Shown: piece after piece, positions 10,676 to 20,349 of the stretch
Numbering within the stretch: the stretch's first letter is position 1
How the letters are laid out: every line of letters starts with the position of its first letter
Assembly: GCF_026626635.1 (NCBI RefSeq)
Contig: NZ_JAPNKA010000001.1
Coordinates: 2,294,001-2,358,000 of the forward strand
DNA: 64,000 nucleotides
Direction: 5' to 3'
DNA from: Archangium lansingense
Lineage (GTDB): Bacteria > Myxococcota > Myxococcia > Myxococcales > Myxococcaceae
Position numbers and translations under genes: made by a program
Notes under the pieces: model-generated
Told to the model about the DNA's origin: nothing
The model's database searches: none
What the model saw: the letters and a program-made list of their open reading frames with translations, nothing else

Positions 10676-12226
10676 TCAGGGCAAGAGCAGCTCCTCCACG
10701 CGTCGCTGGACCTCCGCCACCTGCTCCCGGGTGGCGATGAAGGCCCCGTTGAATGCCGGGCACTCGTCCACGAGTTCCCGCATCGCGGCGAACGCTGCCT
10801 TCGAGAGGAAGGGAGCGAGGTGCATCCACCGCTTGCGGGAGGCCCAGGGCTTGCCGGCCGCGATGTCCCGTGCGAGCTCGGCGCGCGTCCGTGCGGCCTC
10901 TCGTCGTTCCGCGGGCACCCGGCGGGCGAGGGCGGCTTCGAACGCGCGAGCGCTCCGCATCACCACGTCCTCGTGGAGCACCCGCCAGCCCCGGCCAAAG
11001 GAGGGAACGAGCCCCTCCCGAGCGAGCAGTCCACCGGGATGCGAGCGGTCCTCGTCGGCCTCCGGGCTCTCTTCCAGCCCGAGGTTGCACGTGGCGATGG
11101 CCACCTGCGCGGCCTCCAGTGCGCGCAGGGGACGGCCCGCGTGGCCGCAGCCGGAGACCAGGACGTTGGACAGATAGCCCAGCTCCTGCATGCATCGTGA
11201 GAAGGCCTCGGGAGCCTCGCCCTGGAGCGTCGTCAGCGCCTCCCGGAGCGTCGTAGGCAAGGCGTGTGTCCCGGAGCCGTCGCCCGCGCCGAGCAGGGCC
11301 GCGGGGGTCTGCGACGTCAGCACCTCTGCCTCCTGGAGGAGATGGACGAGGGGCATGGCGGGGGAAGTCTGCTCGGGCTGTGCGCCTTCCATCCCAGGGG
11401 GCGGCGTCTGTGCGGCCTCCCGCTGGGCCTGGGTGTAGCCGCGAGTGACGGGGTCGTTTCCCACTTGCCCGGACCTCGCGAGGCCCAGGAAGGCCGCCGC
11501 GTCCGTTGGGGCAACGAAGCCCTCACGCTCCCGCCGCTCCTCTCGCGCCTGAGCCACGTCCGTTTCGAGCTGCTCCGCCGTGGTGAGGACGGCGTACAGC
11601 CCCCCGTTGTCCTCGATGTACTCCGAGGCGTGGTGGCAGCAGCGCTCGAGCAGGCGCGTGAGGAGCTCATGGTGCGCCTCGTCGAGCGCGACAAGCACCG
11701 AGAGAAGTGCGTCCCACGACTCCGGCCGGCGGGAGATGAGCAGGAACCGGTCCAGCTCATGGCTCAGGCTGCTCTCCAGCGCCTTGTCCACGAGGGCCTC
11801 GTCCTCCAGCCCTTCGTTCGAGCGCAGGCGGCTCATCGTCAACACGTCCAGATCCAGCACGAGCATCTGACCGGACAGCGCGAAGGTGACGAAGTCCTCG
11901 TCCATCTCCGCGAGCCTGGCGGCTGCACGGTCGGCGCCCATCTCGAGCATCACCTCCAGCCAGAGGCCGAAGCGCTCCGGGTCGAACCGCTCTTCCTGGC
12001 CGGGGCGTTCACTGCGCCACAGGTCCTCGTCGAAGATGCGCGCCAGTTGCTGGGTCGTGGCGAGTGCCACCAGCTCTCCCGCGTCCTCCAGCCCGACATG
12101 GTGGATGAGGCGCGCCAGGGTGGGCGGTGGCAGGTGCTGGAGGGCCGAGACCTGCTCCGGGCTTTCGAGGATGCGGTTGAGCAGCGACTGGGTGCCCACG
12201 CCCTTCATCAGCTGGCTCGACGTCAT
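10676..12226 (-). CDS. DUF6178 family protein
   Basis: 516 residues, soluble, mostly helical, acidic. The sequence (QHLPPPTLARLIHHVGLEDAGELVALATTQQLARIFDEDLW, FALSGQMLVLDLD, CCHHASEYIEDNGGLY) fits DUF6178, a family of delta-proteobacteria and myxobacteria with no known function. There is no catalytic signature I recognise. The gene lies 86 bp downstream of a TetR gene on the same strand, and a sequence matching the TetR operator candidate (GTGAACGG-N4-TTC) is 18 bp upstream of its start codon, so regulation by that TetR protein is plausible but inferred. Confidence 0.72.
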   Translation of the reverse strand: MTSSQLMKGVGTQSLLNRILESPEQVSALQHLPPPTLARLIHHVGLEDAGELVALATTQQLARIFDEDLWRSERPGQEERFDPERFGLWLEVMLEMGADRAAARLAEMDEDFVTFALSGQMLVLDLDVLTMSRLRSNEGLEDEALVDKALESSLSHELDRFLLISRRPESWDALLSVLVALDEAHHELLTRLLERCCHHASEYIEDNGGLYAVLTTAEQLETDVAQAREERREREGFVAPTDAAAFLGLARSGQVGNDPVTRGYTQAQREAAQTPPPGMEGAQPEQTSPAMPLVHLLQEAEVLTSQTPAALLGAGDGSGTHALPTTLREALTTLQGEAPEAFSRCMQELGYLSNVLVSGCGHAGRPLRALEAAQVAIATCNLGLEESPEADEDRSHPGGLLAREGLVPSFGRGWRVLHEDVVMRSARAFEAALARRVPAERREAARTRAELARDIAAGKPWASRKRWMHLAPFLSKAAFAAMRELVDECPAFNGAFIATREQVAEVQRRVEELLLP

Positions 12227-12244
12227 GAATGACTCCCTTCATAG

Positions 12245-12259
12245 GTGAACGGTGGATTC
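12245..12259. promoter_or_regulatory. Candidate TetR operator upstream of DUF6178 gene
   Basis: GTGAACGG-N4-TTC, the same spacing and bases as the perfect palindrome in front of the TetR gene at 12934-12948. It lies 18 bp upstream of the DUF6178 ATG. The outer TGAA/TTCA symmetry is kept. Function is inferred from the match alone. Confidence 0.4.
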
Positions 12260-12312
12260 ATTTTTGGGGGAAGAAGAGATGCTGCCGGGCGAGCGGGGGG
12301 CCTCGCGCCAGC

Positions 12313-12915
12313 TCAGGACTCGAAGAGTGCTGTAAGCCCGACCAGGTGGTAGCGGGAGAGCGCCCCCACGGCCTCGCGGATTTCCTGCTCCTCATCGAGG
12401 TGACAGAGGAGGCGCCCCAAGGTTGTGACGTAGTTCCGGTAGAGCTCCTCGAGCGCGAAGCGCGTAGGGCGGGCAGGCCGGGCCTGGAAGTGGGCGATGG
12501 CGGATTTGATCAGGAACTGGACCAGCTCCTCCGCGAAGTGCTCATGCGGGGTGCCCTCGGGGCTCGAGAGCAGCACGACGACGCGCAGGCGGTTGGCCAG
12601 GCAGAAGGCCAGGACTTCCTCGGAGACCAGGCGGTAGGGCGCGGTGGGCTCCAGCCTCCGAATGTCCTCCACGCCCCGGGCCGCCTCCACGCGCTGTCTC
12701 AGGAGCCGCTGCAGGGTGGTGACGAAGGTGTCGGGGATGACGGCCTCGTAGAGGGCGCTCTTGTTCTCGAAGTAGCGGTAGATGTTGCCGGTGGAGACCC
12801 GGGCCGCGGAGGCAATTTCCGCCATGCTGGCGCTCCGGAAGCCCTTGCGTGCGAACACCTCGAGCGCGGCCGCCTGGATGGCCTCCTGGACCTCGTCCTT
12901 GAGGTACTGCGCCAT
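12313..12915 (-). CDS. TetR/AcrR family transcriptional regulator
   Basis: 200 residues from the ATG at 12915; a longer reading frame upstream is unlikely to be translated because it crosses the operator candidate. The N-terminal helix-turn-helix is typical: IQAAALEVFARKGFRSASMAEIASAARVSTGNIYRYFENKSALYEAVIP. The C-terminal ligand domain is not assignable to a known effector. A 5-3-5 palindrome (12936-12948) sits 21 bp upstream of the start, as expected for autorepression. The gene lies between the P450 gene (149 bp upstream) and the DUF6178 gene (same strand, downstream). Confidence 0.93.
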   Translation of the reverse strand: MAQYLKDEVQEAIQAAALEVFARKGFRSASMAEIASAARVSTGNIYRYFENKSALYEAVIPDTFVTTLQRLLRQRVEAARGVEDIRRLEPTAPYRLVSEEVLAFCLANRLRVVVLLSSPEGTPHEHFAEELVQFLIKSAIAHFQARPARPTRFALEELYRNYVTTLGRLLCHLDEEQEIREAVGALSRYHLVGLTALFES

Positions 12916-12933
12916 CACCCACCTCCGCCATAA

Positions 12934-12948
12934 GTGAACGGCTCGTTC
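12934..12948. promoter_or_regulatory. Palindromic operator candidate for the adjacent TetR gene
   Basis: Contains a perfect inverted repeat GAACG-GCT-CGTTC at 12936-12948, flanked by ATAA and TTAT. Position just upstream of a TetR start codon and the form of the site are typical of TetR autoregulatory operators. Confidence 0.6.
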
Positions 12949-13063
12949 TCTTTTATGCCTCGGCGCTGGCGGTGGCAAGGGCCGGAGGGGGCAGCCGGGC
13001 GGGCGAGCACCCGGCTGCGCGGGCCCTGGGCTCGAGGTCACCCGTGGGCAGTGAGGGAGGGGC

Positions 13064-14443
13064 TCACCGCGCCTCAATCAGCATCGGCAGGCCGTTGCGC
13101 GAGCCGAGGGTGCCAGACATGTCGATCTGCGGCACGTGGCCGGGCTTCATCCGCAGCTTGAAGCGGCGCGCGAGCATCGCCGCCATCACGTGGGTCTCGA
13201 GCAGGGAGAAGTTGTTGCCCAGGCAGATGCGCGGCCCGATGGCGAACGGGTGGTAGGCGTGCGCATGACGCGCCGACTCGCGCTCGGGCAACCACCGGTC
13301 GGGCTCGAAGCGCTCCGGCTCCTCCCAGAAGTCGGGGTGCCGGTGAGTGGCGTAGGAGAAGACGAGCGTCATCGTGCCAGCCGGGATGCGGACCCCATCG
13401 AGCTCGTCATCGGCGACGGCGTCACGGGCGTACATCGGCGCGGCCGGATAGAGCCGGAGGACCTCCTTCACGACCTGGAGGGTGTACGGGAGCTTCCTCA
13501 AGTCGTTGAGCGTCGGAGGCGCGTCGCCCAGCACCGCGTCCAGCTCGGCGTGCAGCCGCCGCTCCACCTCCGGGTTTTGGGACAGCGCGTACCACAAGAA
13601 CGAGAGCGTCCGTGCCGTGGTCTCATGCCCGGCGGCGAACATGGTCAGGCCGTTGTCCACGAGGAGCTGCTCCGCCATGAACGTCCCCGTCTCCTCGTCC
13701 TTGGTGGTCATCAGCTTCGTCAGCAGATCATCCGGCCACTGCTCGGTGGGGAGCGCCCGGCGCCGCGCGATGAGCTCCTGGATGTAGGCCGTCACGAGCT
13801 TGTGAGCCCGGTGGAACCGCAGGTTCCCGGGGGTGGGAAACCACATGGGCACCTGGATGGGGCGCGTCCGCAGGCTCGAGATGTGGGTGACCAGCGTCTC
13901 GATCGAGTTCTTGATGCGCATCAGGGTCTCGCCCGAGTCAGTACTGAAGACCGAGTGGAGGATGACGGCGGCGGTGACCTGCATCATCTCGTCGAGCATC
14001 TCGACAGGGCGGCCGGAGCCCTGGTGCTGGGACTGCCAGTGCTCGATGAGCCGCTGCGTGTCGGAGATGAAGATGGGGAAGAACTTCTCCACGCCGCGAG
14101 GGGTGAAGAACGGCGCCATGAGCTTGCGCTGCCGGCGCCAGGCATCCCCGGTGGCGGTGACGATGCCCTCGCCGAGCAGCAGCTCGCGCAGGACGTCGTA
14201 GCTCTCGGCCTTGTCATAGTGCTCGCGGCCCGTGACGTTGACGTGGCGCACGTGGTCCGGGTGGGTCACCAGCACGAACGACTGCGAACCCATCCGGACG
14301 CGGAGCAGATCCCCGTGCTGGCGCCAGGTATTCATCATCCAGCCGAGGAACCCCTCTCGCCGGATCGCCTTGAGCAGCTCGAGCTTGGAGGGGGCGTACT
14401 CCTTGAGGGGACGGGGCGTGTCGATGGAGAGTGCCGTATTCAT
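13064..14443 (-). CDS. Cytochrome P450
   Basis: 459 residues, no membrane anchor, so a soluble bacterial P450. All landmarks are present: the I-helix AAGHETT, the K-helix EVLRLYP (ExxR), PERFxPDRW, and the haem-binding FAIGPRICLG with Cys407. The sequence (HYDKAESYDVLRELLLGEGIVTATGDAWRRQRKLMAPFF) is of the CYP102/CYP4-like fatty-acid or terpenoid-hydroxylating type rather than a steroid enzyme, but the substrate is not known. It starts 10 bp after the stop of the Coq4-like gene, so the two are almost certainly one operon, divergent from a TetR gene. No ferredoxin or reductase gene is adjacent. Confidence 0.96.
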   Translation of the reverse strand: MNTALSIDTPRPLKEYAPSKLELLKAIRREGFLGWMMNTWRQHGDLLRVRMGSQSFVLVTHPDHVRHVNVTGREHYDKAESYDVLRELLLGEGIVTATGDAWRRQRKLMAPFFTPRGVEKFFPIFISDTQRLIEHWQSQHQGSGRPVEMLDEMMQVTAAVILHSVFSTDSGETLMRIKNSIETLVTHISSLRTRPIQVPMWFPTPGNLRFHRAHKLVTAYIQELIARRRALPTEQWPDDLLTKLMTTKDEETGTFMAEQLLVDNGLTMFAAGHETTARTLSFLWYALSQNPEVERRLHAELDAVLGDAPPTLNDLRKLPYTLQVVKEVLRLYPAAPMYARDAVADDELDGVRIPAGTMTLVFSYATHRHPDFWEEPERFEPDRWLPERESARHAHAYHPFAIGPRICLGNNFSLLETHVMAAMLARRFKLRMKPGHVPQIDMSGTLGSRNGLPMLIEAR

Positions 14444-14453
14444 GGTCGTGGAG

Positions 14454-15158
14454 TCAGGCCGGGGCCAAAGGGAGGATGTTGAGCTGCTGACGCACCGCCT
14501 CGACTGGCGCCTCCCAGGAGCGCTCGTACCTCATGCTGACAAGCTTCTCGGATTGCTGGCCCCGCCGGTACGCCGCGCGCACCTTTCGCGCGTACTTCCA
14601 GAAAGGAGGGAGGCCATGCGGACGAGCCAGCGCGGCGAACAGGAGGATGAGGACGCTCGTGCGGAGTCCAAGGTTGCCGGCCACGAAGGCTTGGAGCTCC
14701 ATCTCGCCGAGCGCGTCTGTCCTGTAGCCGGTCACCACGTGGTGGAGGTCGTGCGTCTCCCGGTACCACTTGATGAGGTAGTCCACGTCGTTGCGGACCT
14801 CGTACGGGCTCTCGAACGGCTGGATGCCGTTGTCCGAGAAGTAGCGGGCGAATGCGTTCCCGAGCGTCCCTTCGGGAAGCCGGCCGAGCGCCGCGAGGTC
14901 GATGTTGCTGCGCTGGAGGCTGGGGCGTGAGGTGAGCAGCTCCCGGCCGTTCTCGCTCTTCGCCAGCTCCGTGCAGAGCCGATAGAAGATGTCGCTGTCG
15001 AGGCTCGCGTTGAACAACGGCGCCGCGATGCCGTCATCGGGGCGCTTCTCGAGGACCTTCAGTGCCCGGACTGCCACACGCAGCCGTGTGAACAGTGACG
15101 CGCCTTCGGGCAGGAAGAGACCATCTTCGATGCGTGAGGTGGGTGAGCTGAAGTTCAT
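14454..15158 (-). CDS. Coq4-like protein
   Basis: 234 residues. It carries the Coq4 family metal-site signature HDxxH-x11-E exactly: H136, D137, H140 and E152 (HDLHHVVTGY then GEMELQAF). Coq4 acts on the benzoquinone ring in ubiquinone synthesis (oxidative decarboxylation at C1). Myxobacteria generally use menaquinone, so a respiratory-quinone role is doubtful here. Its pairing with a P450 gene 10 bp downstream, under a divergent TetR regulator, points instead to a small inducible oxidation or secondary-metabolism unit. The start was chosen at the first ATG, which lies just below three operator-like palindromes. Confidence 0.85.
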   Translation of the reverse strand: MNFSSPTSRIEDGLFLPEGASLFTRLRVAVRALKVLEKRPDDGIAAPLFNASLDSDIFYRLCTELAKSENGRELLTSRPSLQRSNIDLAALGRLPEGTLGNAFARYFSDNGIQPFESPYEVRNDVDYLIKWYRETHDLHHVVTGYRTDALGEMELQAFVAGNLGLRTSVLILLFAALARPHGLPPFWKYARKVRAAYRRGQQSEKLVSMRYERSWEAPVEAVRQQLNILPLAPA

Positions 15159-15185
15159 CGCGGTTCTCCGCCGGTAAGTGAACCC

Positions 15186-15200
15186 TGGCAGTTTATGCCA
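15186..15200. promoter_or_regulatory. Operator candidate 1 (TGGCA-N5-TGCCA)
   Basis: Perfect 15-bp palindrome TGGCAGTTTATGCCA in the divergent region between the Coq4-like gene and the TetR gene. Its centre is 21 bp (two helical turns) from the centre of the next site. Confidence 0.6.
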
Positions 15201-15206
15201 CAGGAC

Positions 15207-15221
15207 TGGCAGAAACCGCCA
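15207..15221. promoter_or_regulatory. Operator candidate 2 (TGGC-N7-GCCA)
   Basis: 15-bp palindrome TGGCAGAAACCGCCA, same length and left half as the site at 15186, lying on the same face of the helix as it. Confidence 0.55.
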
Positions 15222-15263
15222 CCCGCGTCAGAGTGGGGAGAGGTGCGCCCCCGCCCCCGGTTG

Positions 15264-15278
15264 TGACAGTTCCTGCCA
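15264..15278. promoter_or_regulatory. Operator candidate 3 (TGACA-N5-TGCCA)
   Basis: 15-bp near-palindrome TGACAGTTCCTGCCA with one mismatch to site 1, 22 bp upstream of the TetR start codon, well placed for autorepression. Confidence 0.5.
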
Positions 15279-15299
15279 CGACTTGTTAGGCTCCGTGCC

Positions 15300-16013
15300 A
15301 TGTCTCAGCGAGTGCGCCCCCAACTTCAGGAACGACCGGCCGCAGGTGCGGACCGGGAGCCTCCGCCCCTCACCATCGCTCCGCGCGAGGGGCGCGACTG
15401 GGCGATGCTCGAGGCCTCGCGTGCCGTCATCGGCCTGTTCATGCGGGAGCGCACGAGCGACTTCACCGTCAAGGAGCTCGCGGCCCACGCGGGCCTCTCC
15501 GAGCGGACCTTCTACCGGTACTTTCCCCGGAAGGAAGACGCCATCCGCCCTGCTGTCGACGCGGGGCTCGCGCGCATCGTCTCCGACATGCGTGCCGCAC
15601 CCCGCAGCCGGCCCCTGGGTGAGGCGATGGTGGAGGCGCTCAGCCGATCCCTCGCGGAGGGGAGCGCCATGAACTGGGAGAACCTCCTCCCCGTGCTGAA
15701 CGAGACGGAGATTCTCCGCGCGGTGTGGTTGCAGATCCTCACCGACGCGGAGGTTGCTCTCGCGCACGTCGTCGCCGAGCGGCTGGGTATCTCCCCGGAC
15801 TCGCAGCGGGCGCGCCTGGCCGGTTCCGTCCTGGCCACCGCGGGACGCCTCGCGCTGGAGCAGCCGTTCTCCGCGGGACGGAAGCGCGACTCGGGCGAGG
15901 TTCTCGCCGAGTGCCTCGAGTTGCTCGGCCCGAACCTGTTCGAGGAGCCCGCGGGTGGGCGCAGGCCCGTGAGCCGCTCACCGCCCCGGAGCTCCCGCCA
16001 GGGACGCAGGTAG
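15300..16013 (+). CDS. TetR family transcriptional regulator
   Basis: 237 residues. The helix-turn-helix lies at about residues 38-84: ASRAVIGLFMRERTSDFTVKELAAHAGLSERTFYRYFPRKEDAI. The C-terminal part (NETEILRAVWLQILTDAEVALAHVVAERLG) looks like the MftR/acyl-carrier type effector domain and is followed by a disordered Arg/Ser/Pro tail. It is divergent from the Coq4-like/P450 operon, 141 bp apart, with three related 15-bp palindromes between them. The natural reading is that this protein represses both itself and the operon. Confidence 0.92.
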   Translation: MSQRVRPQLQERPAAGADREPPPLTIAPREGRDWAMLEASRAVIGLFMRERTSDFTVKELAAHAGLSERTFYRYFPRKEDAIRPAVDAGLARIVSDMRAAPRSRPLGEAMVEALSRSLAEGSAMNWENLLPVLNETEILRAVWLQILTDAEVALAHVVAERLGISPDSQRARLAGSVLATAGRLALEQPFSAGRKRDSGEVLAECLELLGPNLFEEPAGGRRPVSRSPPRSSRQGRR

Positions 16014-16252
16014 GCTCTACCCTCTACGGTGGGGTACTCCGGCAAGCTCCTGGCCCAGTGCTCGCCTCCGCTTGGAACCCTGGGTGCGCATGGGTGCCTT
16101 CCTGCCGGGCCGCCGAAGAACGTAGAACAATGGTGCGTATAAGAAGGATAGGGCAACTCACGGGCACCGTTGCCCCATGGGGTGGATTGGACCTAAGAGG
16201 TAACTGACCCCGTTCGTGAGTTAGGCCCCCGCCACTGATTCGAGGACGCTGC

Positions 16253-18160
16253 ATGTCGCAAACCCCTCTGCACATCGCCCAGGACTTTCCTGCCACCTCG
16301 GTCGAGGAGTGGCGTCGCCTCGTGGACAAGGACCTGAAGGGAAAACCCTTCACCTCGCTCCAGTCCGCGCTCGAAGGGGGCCTCACGCTCCAGCCGCTGT
16401 ACACGCGAGAGGACGCGGGCCCGGCCGCTGCGCCCGAGCCACCGGGCGTCGCCCCCTTCGTTCGAGGGACGAATGCGCTCGGCCTGACGGAGGGCGGCTG
16501 GCTCGTCTGCCAGGAGTACAGCGAGCCCGACGTGGCTACCGCGGCCGAAGCCATCCGGGTCGATCTCGAGCGGGGTGTCCTGGGTGTGTGGCTCCGCCTT
16601 GGAGAGACCCAGGGCATCCGCGTGCGGAATACCGCGGACATGGAGCGTCTCCTCGCCTCGGTCCCGCTCTCCAGGACTCCCGTCTATCTCGAGTCCGAGG
16701 AGGACCCGACGCTCTCTGCGACCTTCCTGCTTCAGGTCGCCGACCGCACCCGGACTTCGCAAGAGGCCCTCCAGGGTTGCCTCGGATTGGATCCGCTTGG
16801 TGTTCTGGCTCGCACGGGCGCGCTGCGGAGCGGGCTCCAGGCGGCCTTCACCGAAGCGGCTCCGCTCATCACGTCCACGCGCAAGGGCTCTCCGGGGCTG
16901 CGCGCGCTGCTCGTCTCGACGCGGGCCTACGCCGATGCGGGCGCTACGTCCGTGCACGAGCTGGCCTGGGCGATCGCCACTGGTGTGGAGTACCTGCGAG
17001 GGCTCGAGCGCGCCGGAATCCCGCCCGAGGATGTAGCCCGCTCCCTCCAGTTCTCGTTCTCGGTGGGCAGCCAGTTCTTCCCCGAGATCGCCAAACTCCG
17101 AGCGGCGCGGCTCCTGTGGTCCAAGGTCGTCGCGGCCTCGGGCGGCTCTCCCGAGGCGCAGGCCATGGTGCTCCACGCCCGCACCGCGGCCGCCACCAAG
17201 TCGCGGCGGGACCCCTGGGTGAACATGCTGCGGTCCACCTCCGAGTCCTTCGCGGCCGTCGTCGGTGGGGCCGACAGCATCACCACGTCGCCTTTCGACG
17301 AGGCCATCGGGCTGCCCGACGAGTTCTCCCGCCGTATCGCCCGCAACACGCAGCTCATCCTGCGTGATGAATCGAGCCTGAACCGCGTCGCGGACCCCGC
17401 TGGCGGCAGCCACTACATCGAGCAGCTCACCCGCGACATGGCCCGCGCCGCCTGGACCGAGCTGCGGCGCATCGAGGCGCTCGGCGGCATGACGGCCGCG
17501 CTCGTGCAGGGTGACATCGCCCGGGTGCTCGCGGAGACGGTCGCGGCCCGGAACAAGTCCATCCGCACGCGCCGCCTGCCCATCGTGGGCGTGAGCGAGT
17601 TCCCCAACCTCGACGAGCAGGCCGTGAGCAGAACGTCTCGCGCGTCCGAGACCGCGAGCCCCGTGTCGGCTGGACCTGCCGAGCTGCGGATGACGCCGCT
17701 GCGTCCGGTGCGTCTGGCCGATGCCTTCGAGTTGCTGCGGGATGCCAGTGATCGCCACCTCGCCGCGCACGGGCATCGTCCCCGGGCGTTCATGGCCAAT
17801 CTCGGTACGGTGGCGGAGCACACGGCCCGTGCGATGTGGATTGCCAACGCGCTGGCTGCGGGAGGAATCGAGCCGGTGCAGCACCATGGCTTCGCCGATG
17901 TGGCCCAGGCCGCTTCGCTCATCGCCGCCTCCGGGGCCCGGCTCGTGGTGCTCTCTGGTCCGGACGCGATGTACCCCGAGTGGGTGCCTGCCCTGACCGC
18001 GGCCTTGAAGCAGCAGAGCGGACGAATCGTGGCCGTGGCGGGCCGCCCTGGTGAGCACGAGGCGGCGTTCCGGGCGGCGGGGGTCGACCTGTTCATCTAC
18101 GCGGGTGGCGACCTGTTCGAGACCTTGTCTTCGCTGCACAAGCAGCTCGGAGTGTCCTGA
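16253..18160 (+). CDS. mutA: Methylmalonyl-CoA mutase small subunit
   Basis: 635 residues, homologous to the catalytic subunit along its length but lacking the DxHxxG cobalamin signature at its C-terminal flavodoxin-like domain ([14 protein letters not shown] in place of DGHDRG). That is the normal state of the non-catalytic MutA subunit of the heterodimeric mutase. It interconverts methylmalonyl-CoA and succinyl-CoA with MutB. Its stop overlaps the MutB start (TGATG at 18158-18162), so translation is coupled. I see no cobalamin riboswitch in the 239-bp leader. Confidence 0.95.
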   Translation: MSQTPLHIAQDFPATSVEEWRRLVDKDLKGKPFTSLQSALEGGLTLQPLYTREDAGPAAAPEPPGVAPFVRGTNALGLTEGGWLVCQEYSEPDVATAAEAIRVDLERGVLGVWLRLGETQGIRVRNTADMERLLASVPLSRTPVYLESEEDPTLSATFLLQVADRTRTSQEALQGCLGLDPLGVLARTGALRSGLQAAFTEAAPLITSTRKGSPGLRALLVSTRAYADAGATSVHELAWAIATGVEYLRGLERAGIPPEDVARSLQFSFSVGSQFFPEIAKLRAARLLWSKVVAASGGSPEAQAMVLHARTAAATKSRRDPWVNMLRSTSESFAAVVGGADSITTSPFDEAIGLPDEFSRRIARNTQLILRDESSLNRVADPAGGSHYIEQLTRDMARAAWTELRRIEALGGMTAALVQGDIARVLAETVAARNKSIRTRRLPIVGVSEFPNLDEQAVSRTSRASETASPVSAGPAELRMTPLRPVRLADAFELLRDASDRHLAAHGHRPRAFMANLGTVAEHTARAMWIANALAAGGIEPVQHHGFADVAQAASLIAASGARLVVLSGPDAMYPEWVPALTAALKQQSGRIVAVAGRPGEHEAAFRAAGVDLFIYAGGDLFETLSSLHKQLGVS

Positions 18161-20349
18161 TGCGCAGCAACGTGCCGAACTTCGCGGAGATCGACTTCGA
18201 CGCCCCCGAGACGCTCTCGCCCGCGTCCGCGCGCGACTCGCTGCGGCAGCACGCTCAGGAGAGCACCCAGCGCGCCGAGCCCTGGGTCACGCCCGAGGGC
18301 ATTCCCGTCAAGCCCGTGTTCTCCGCCGAGGATCTCCAGGGCGTCGAGCACCTCGGGACGATGCCGGGTCTGCCTCCCTTCGTCCGGGGCCCATACTCGA
18401 CGATGTACGTGCAGCAGCCCTGGACCGTCCGGCAGTACGCCGGCTTCTCCACGGCCGAGGCCTCCAACGCCTTCTACCGCCGCAACCTCGCGGCCGGTCA
18501 GAAGGGCCTCTCCATCGCCTTCGATCTCGCCACGCACCGGGGTTACGACAGTGATCATCCCCGGGTCACCGGCGACGTAGGCATGGCGGGCGTGGCCATC
18601 GACTCCATCAAGGACATGCGCATCCTGTTCGATCGCATCCCGCTCGATCAGATGAGCGTGTCGATGACGATGAACGGCGCGGTGCTCCCCATCCTCGCGC
18701 TCTACGTGGTCGCGGCCGAGGAGCAGGGCGTACGTCCCGAGCAGCTCAGCGGAACCATCCAGAACGACATCCTCAAGGAGTTCATGGTCCGCAACACGTA
18801 CATCTACCCGCCCGGGCCCTCGATGCGCATCATCGGGGACATCTTCCGCTTCACGGCCGAGAAGATGCCCCGCTTCAACAGCATCAGCATCAGCGGCTAC
18901 CACATGCAGGAGGCCGGGGCGACGCAGGACCTGGAGCTCGGGTACACGCTCGCCGACGGTGTCGAGTACGTGCGCGCGGGACTGGCGGCCGGGCTGGACG
19001 TGGATGCCTTCGCGCCGCGCCTGTCGTTCTTCTGGGCCATCGGCATGAACTTCTTCATGGAGGTGGCGAAGATGCGCGCGGCCCGGATGAGCTGGGCCAG
19101 GCTCATCAAGGGCTTCAGCCCGAAGAGCGCCAAGAGCATGGCGCTGCGCACCCACTGCCAGACGTCCGGTTGGAGCCTCACCGCGCAGGACGTGTACAAC
19201 AACGTGGTCCGCACGTGCATCGAGGCGATGGCGGCCACCCAGGGACACACCCAGAGCCTCCACACCAACTCGCTCGACGAGGCCATCGCGCTGCCCACGG
19301 ACTTCAGCGCGCGCATTGCCCGCAACACCCAGCTCTATCTCCAGCTGGAGAGTGGTACCACGAAGGTGATCGATCCGTGGGGCGGCAGCTACTACGTCGA
19401 GCGGCTCACCCATGAGCTTGCCCAGAAGGCGTGGGCGCACATCCAGGAGGTCGAGGCGCTCGGAGGCATGACCAAGGCCATCGAGAAGGGTCTGCCCAAG
19501 CTGCGCATCGAGGAGGCCGCCGCGCGGACGCAGGCGCGCATCGACTCGGGACGTCAGGCCATCATCGGCGTGAACAAGTACCCGCTCGAGCGCGAGGAGT
19601 CCCTGGAGATCCTCAAGGTGGACAACACCGCGGTGCGCGAGGCGCAGATTGCCCGGCTGCGCGAGCTGCGCGCCGAGCGCAACCCGAGCGACGTGAAGCA
19701 GAAGCTCGATGCGCTCACCCAGGCCGCTCAGCGCAATGAGGGCAACCTGCTCGCCCTGGCGATCGACGCAGCGCGCGCCAAGGCCACCGTGGGAGAGATC
19801 AGCGATTCGCTGGAGAAGGTCTTCGGGCGCTACGAGGCCACCGTGCGGAGTGTTTCAGGGGTGTATTCCAGCGAGGCGGGCAAGGATGCGCAGGGCATCA
19901 TCAAGGCCCGTGAGAAGGCCGATGGGTTCCTGGCGAAGCACGGGCGGCGTCCGCGCATCCTCATCGCGAAGATGGGCCAGGACGGGCACGACCGCGGGCA
20001 GAAGGTCATCGCGACGGCGTTCGCGGATCTCGGCTTCGACGTGGACATCGGTCCGCTCTTCCAGACTCCCGAGGAGTCCGCCCGTCAGGCCGTCGAGAAC
20101 GACGTGCACATCGTCGGCGCGAGCTCGCTCGCCGCGGGGCACCTGACGCTCGTTCCCCAGCTCAAGAAGGCGCTCGGGGAGCTGGGCCGTGAGGACATCA
20201 TGGTGGTGGTGGGAGGGGTGATCCCCGCCCAGGACTACGAGGCCCTGCGAGAGGCCGGCGCCGCGGCGATCTTCGGCCCGGGCACGGTCATCGGGAAGGC
20301 GGCCATCGAGCTGCTCGACAAGCTCGACGCCGCGCTGGGGGATGCTTGA
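18160..20349 (+). CDS. mutB: Methylmalonyl-CoA mutase large (catalytic) subunit
   Basis: 729 residues. The TIM-barrel part has [34 protein letters not shown] and [15 protein letters not shown] segments ([28 protein letters not shown]), and the C-terminal B12 domain has the base-off/His-on motif [11 protein letters not shown]. It performs the adenosylcobalamin-dependent rearrangement of (R)-methylmalonyl-CoA to succinyl-CoA, feeding propionate, branched-chain amino acid and odd-chain fatty acid carbon into the TCA cycle, or working in reverse for polyketide precursors. It overlaps mutA upstream and meaB downstream. Confidence 0.97.
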   Translation: MRSNVPNFAEIDFDAPETLSPASARDSLRQHAQESTQRAEPWVTPEGIPVKPVFSAEDLQGVEHLGTMPGLPPFVRGPYSTMYVQQPWTVRQYAGFSTAEASNAFYRRNLAAGQKGLSIAFDLATHRGYDSDHPRVTGDVGMAGVAIDSIKDMRILFDRIPLDQMSVSMTMNGAVLPILALYVVAAEEQGVRPEQLSGTIQNDILKEFMVRNTYIYPPGPSMRIIGDIFRFTAEKMPRFNSISISGYHMQEAGATQDLELGYTLADGVEYVRAGLAAGLDVDAFAPRLSFFWAIGMNFFMEVAKMRAARMSWARLIKGFSPKSAKSMALRTHCQTSGWSLTAQDVYNNVVRTCIEAMAATQGHTQSLHTNSLDEAIALPTDFSARIARNTQLYLQLESGTTKVIDPWGGSYYVERLTHELAQKAWAHIQEVEALGGMTKAIEKGLPKLRIEEAAARTQARIDSGRQAIIGVNKYPLEREESLEILKVDNTAVREAQIARLRELRAERNPSDVKQKLDALTQAAQRNEGNLLALAIDAARAKATVGEISDSLEKVFGRYEATVRSVSGVYSSEAGKDAQGIIKAREKADGFLAKHGRRPRILIAKMGQDGHDRGQKVIATAFADLGFDVDIGPLFQTPEESARQAVENDVHIVGASSLAAGHLTLVPQLKKALGELGREDIMVVVGGVIPAQDYEALREAGAAAIFGPGTVIGKAAIELLDKLDAALGDA

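Noticed and set aside
12916..13077. Longer start for the TetR gene at 13077
   Set aside because: The extension is Pro/Arg-rich, crosses the palindromic operator and precedes the standard TetR N-terminus.
16014..16252. Cobalamin riboswitch in front of mutA
   Set aside because: I looked for the B12-box and conserved helices and did not find them.
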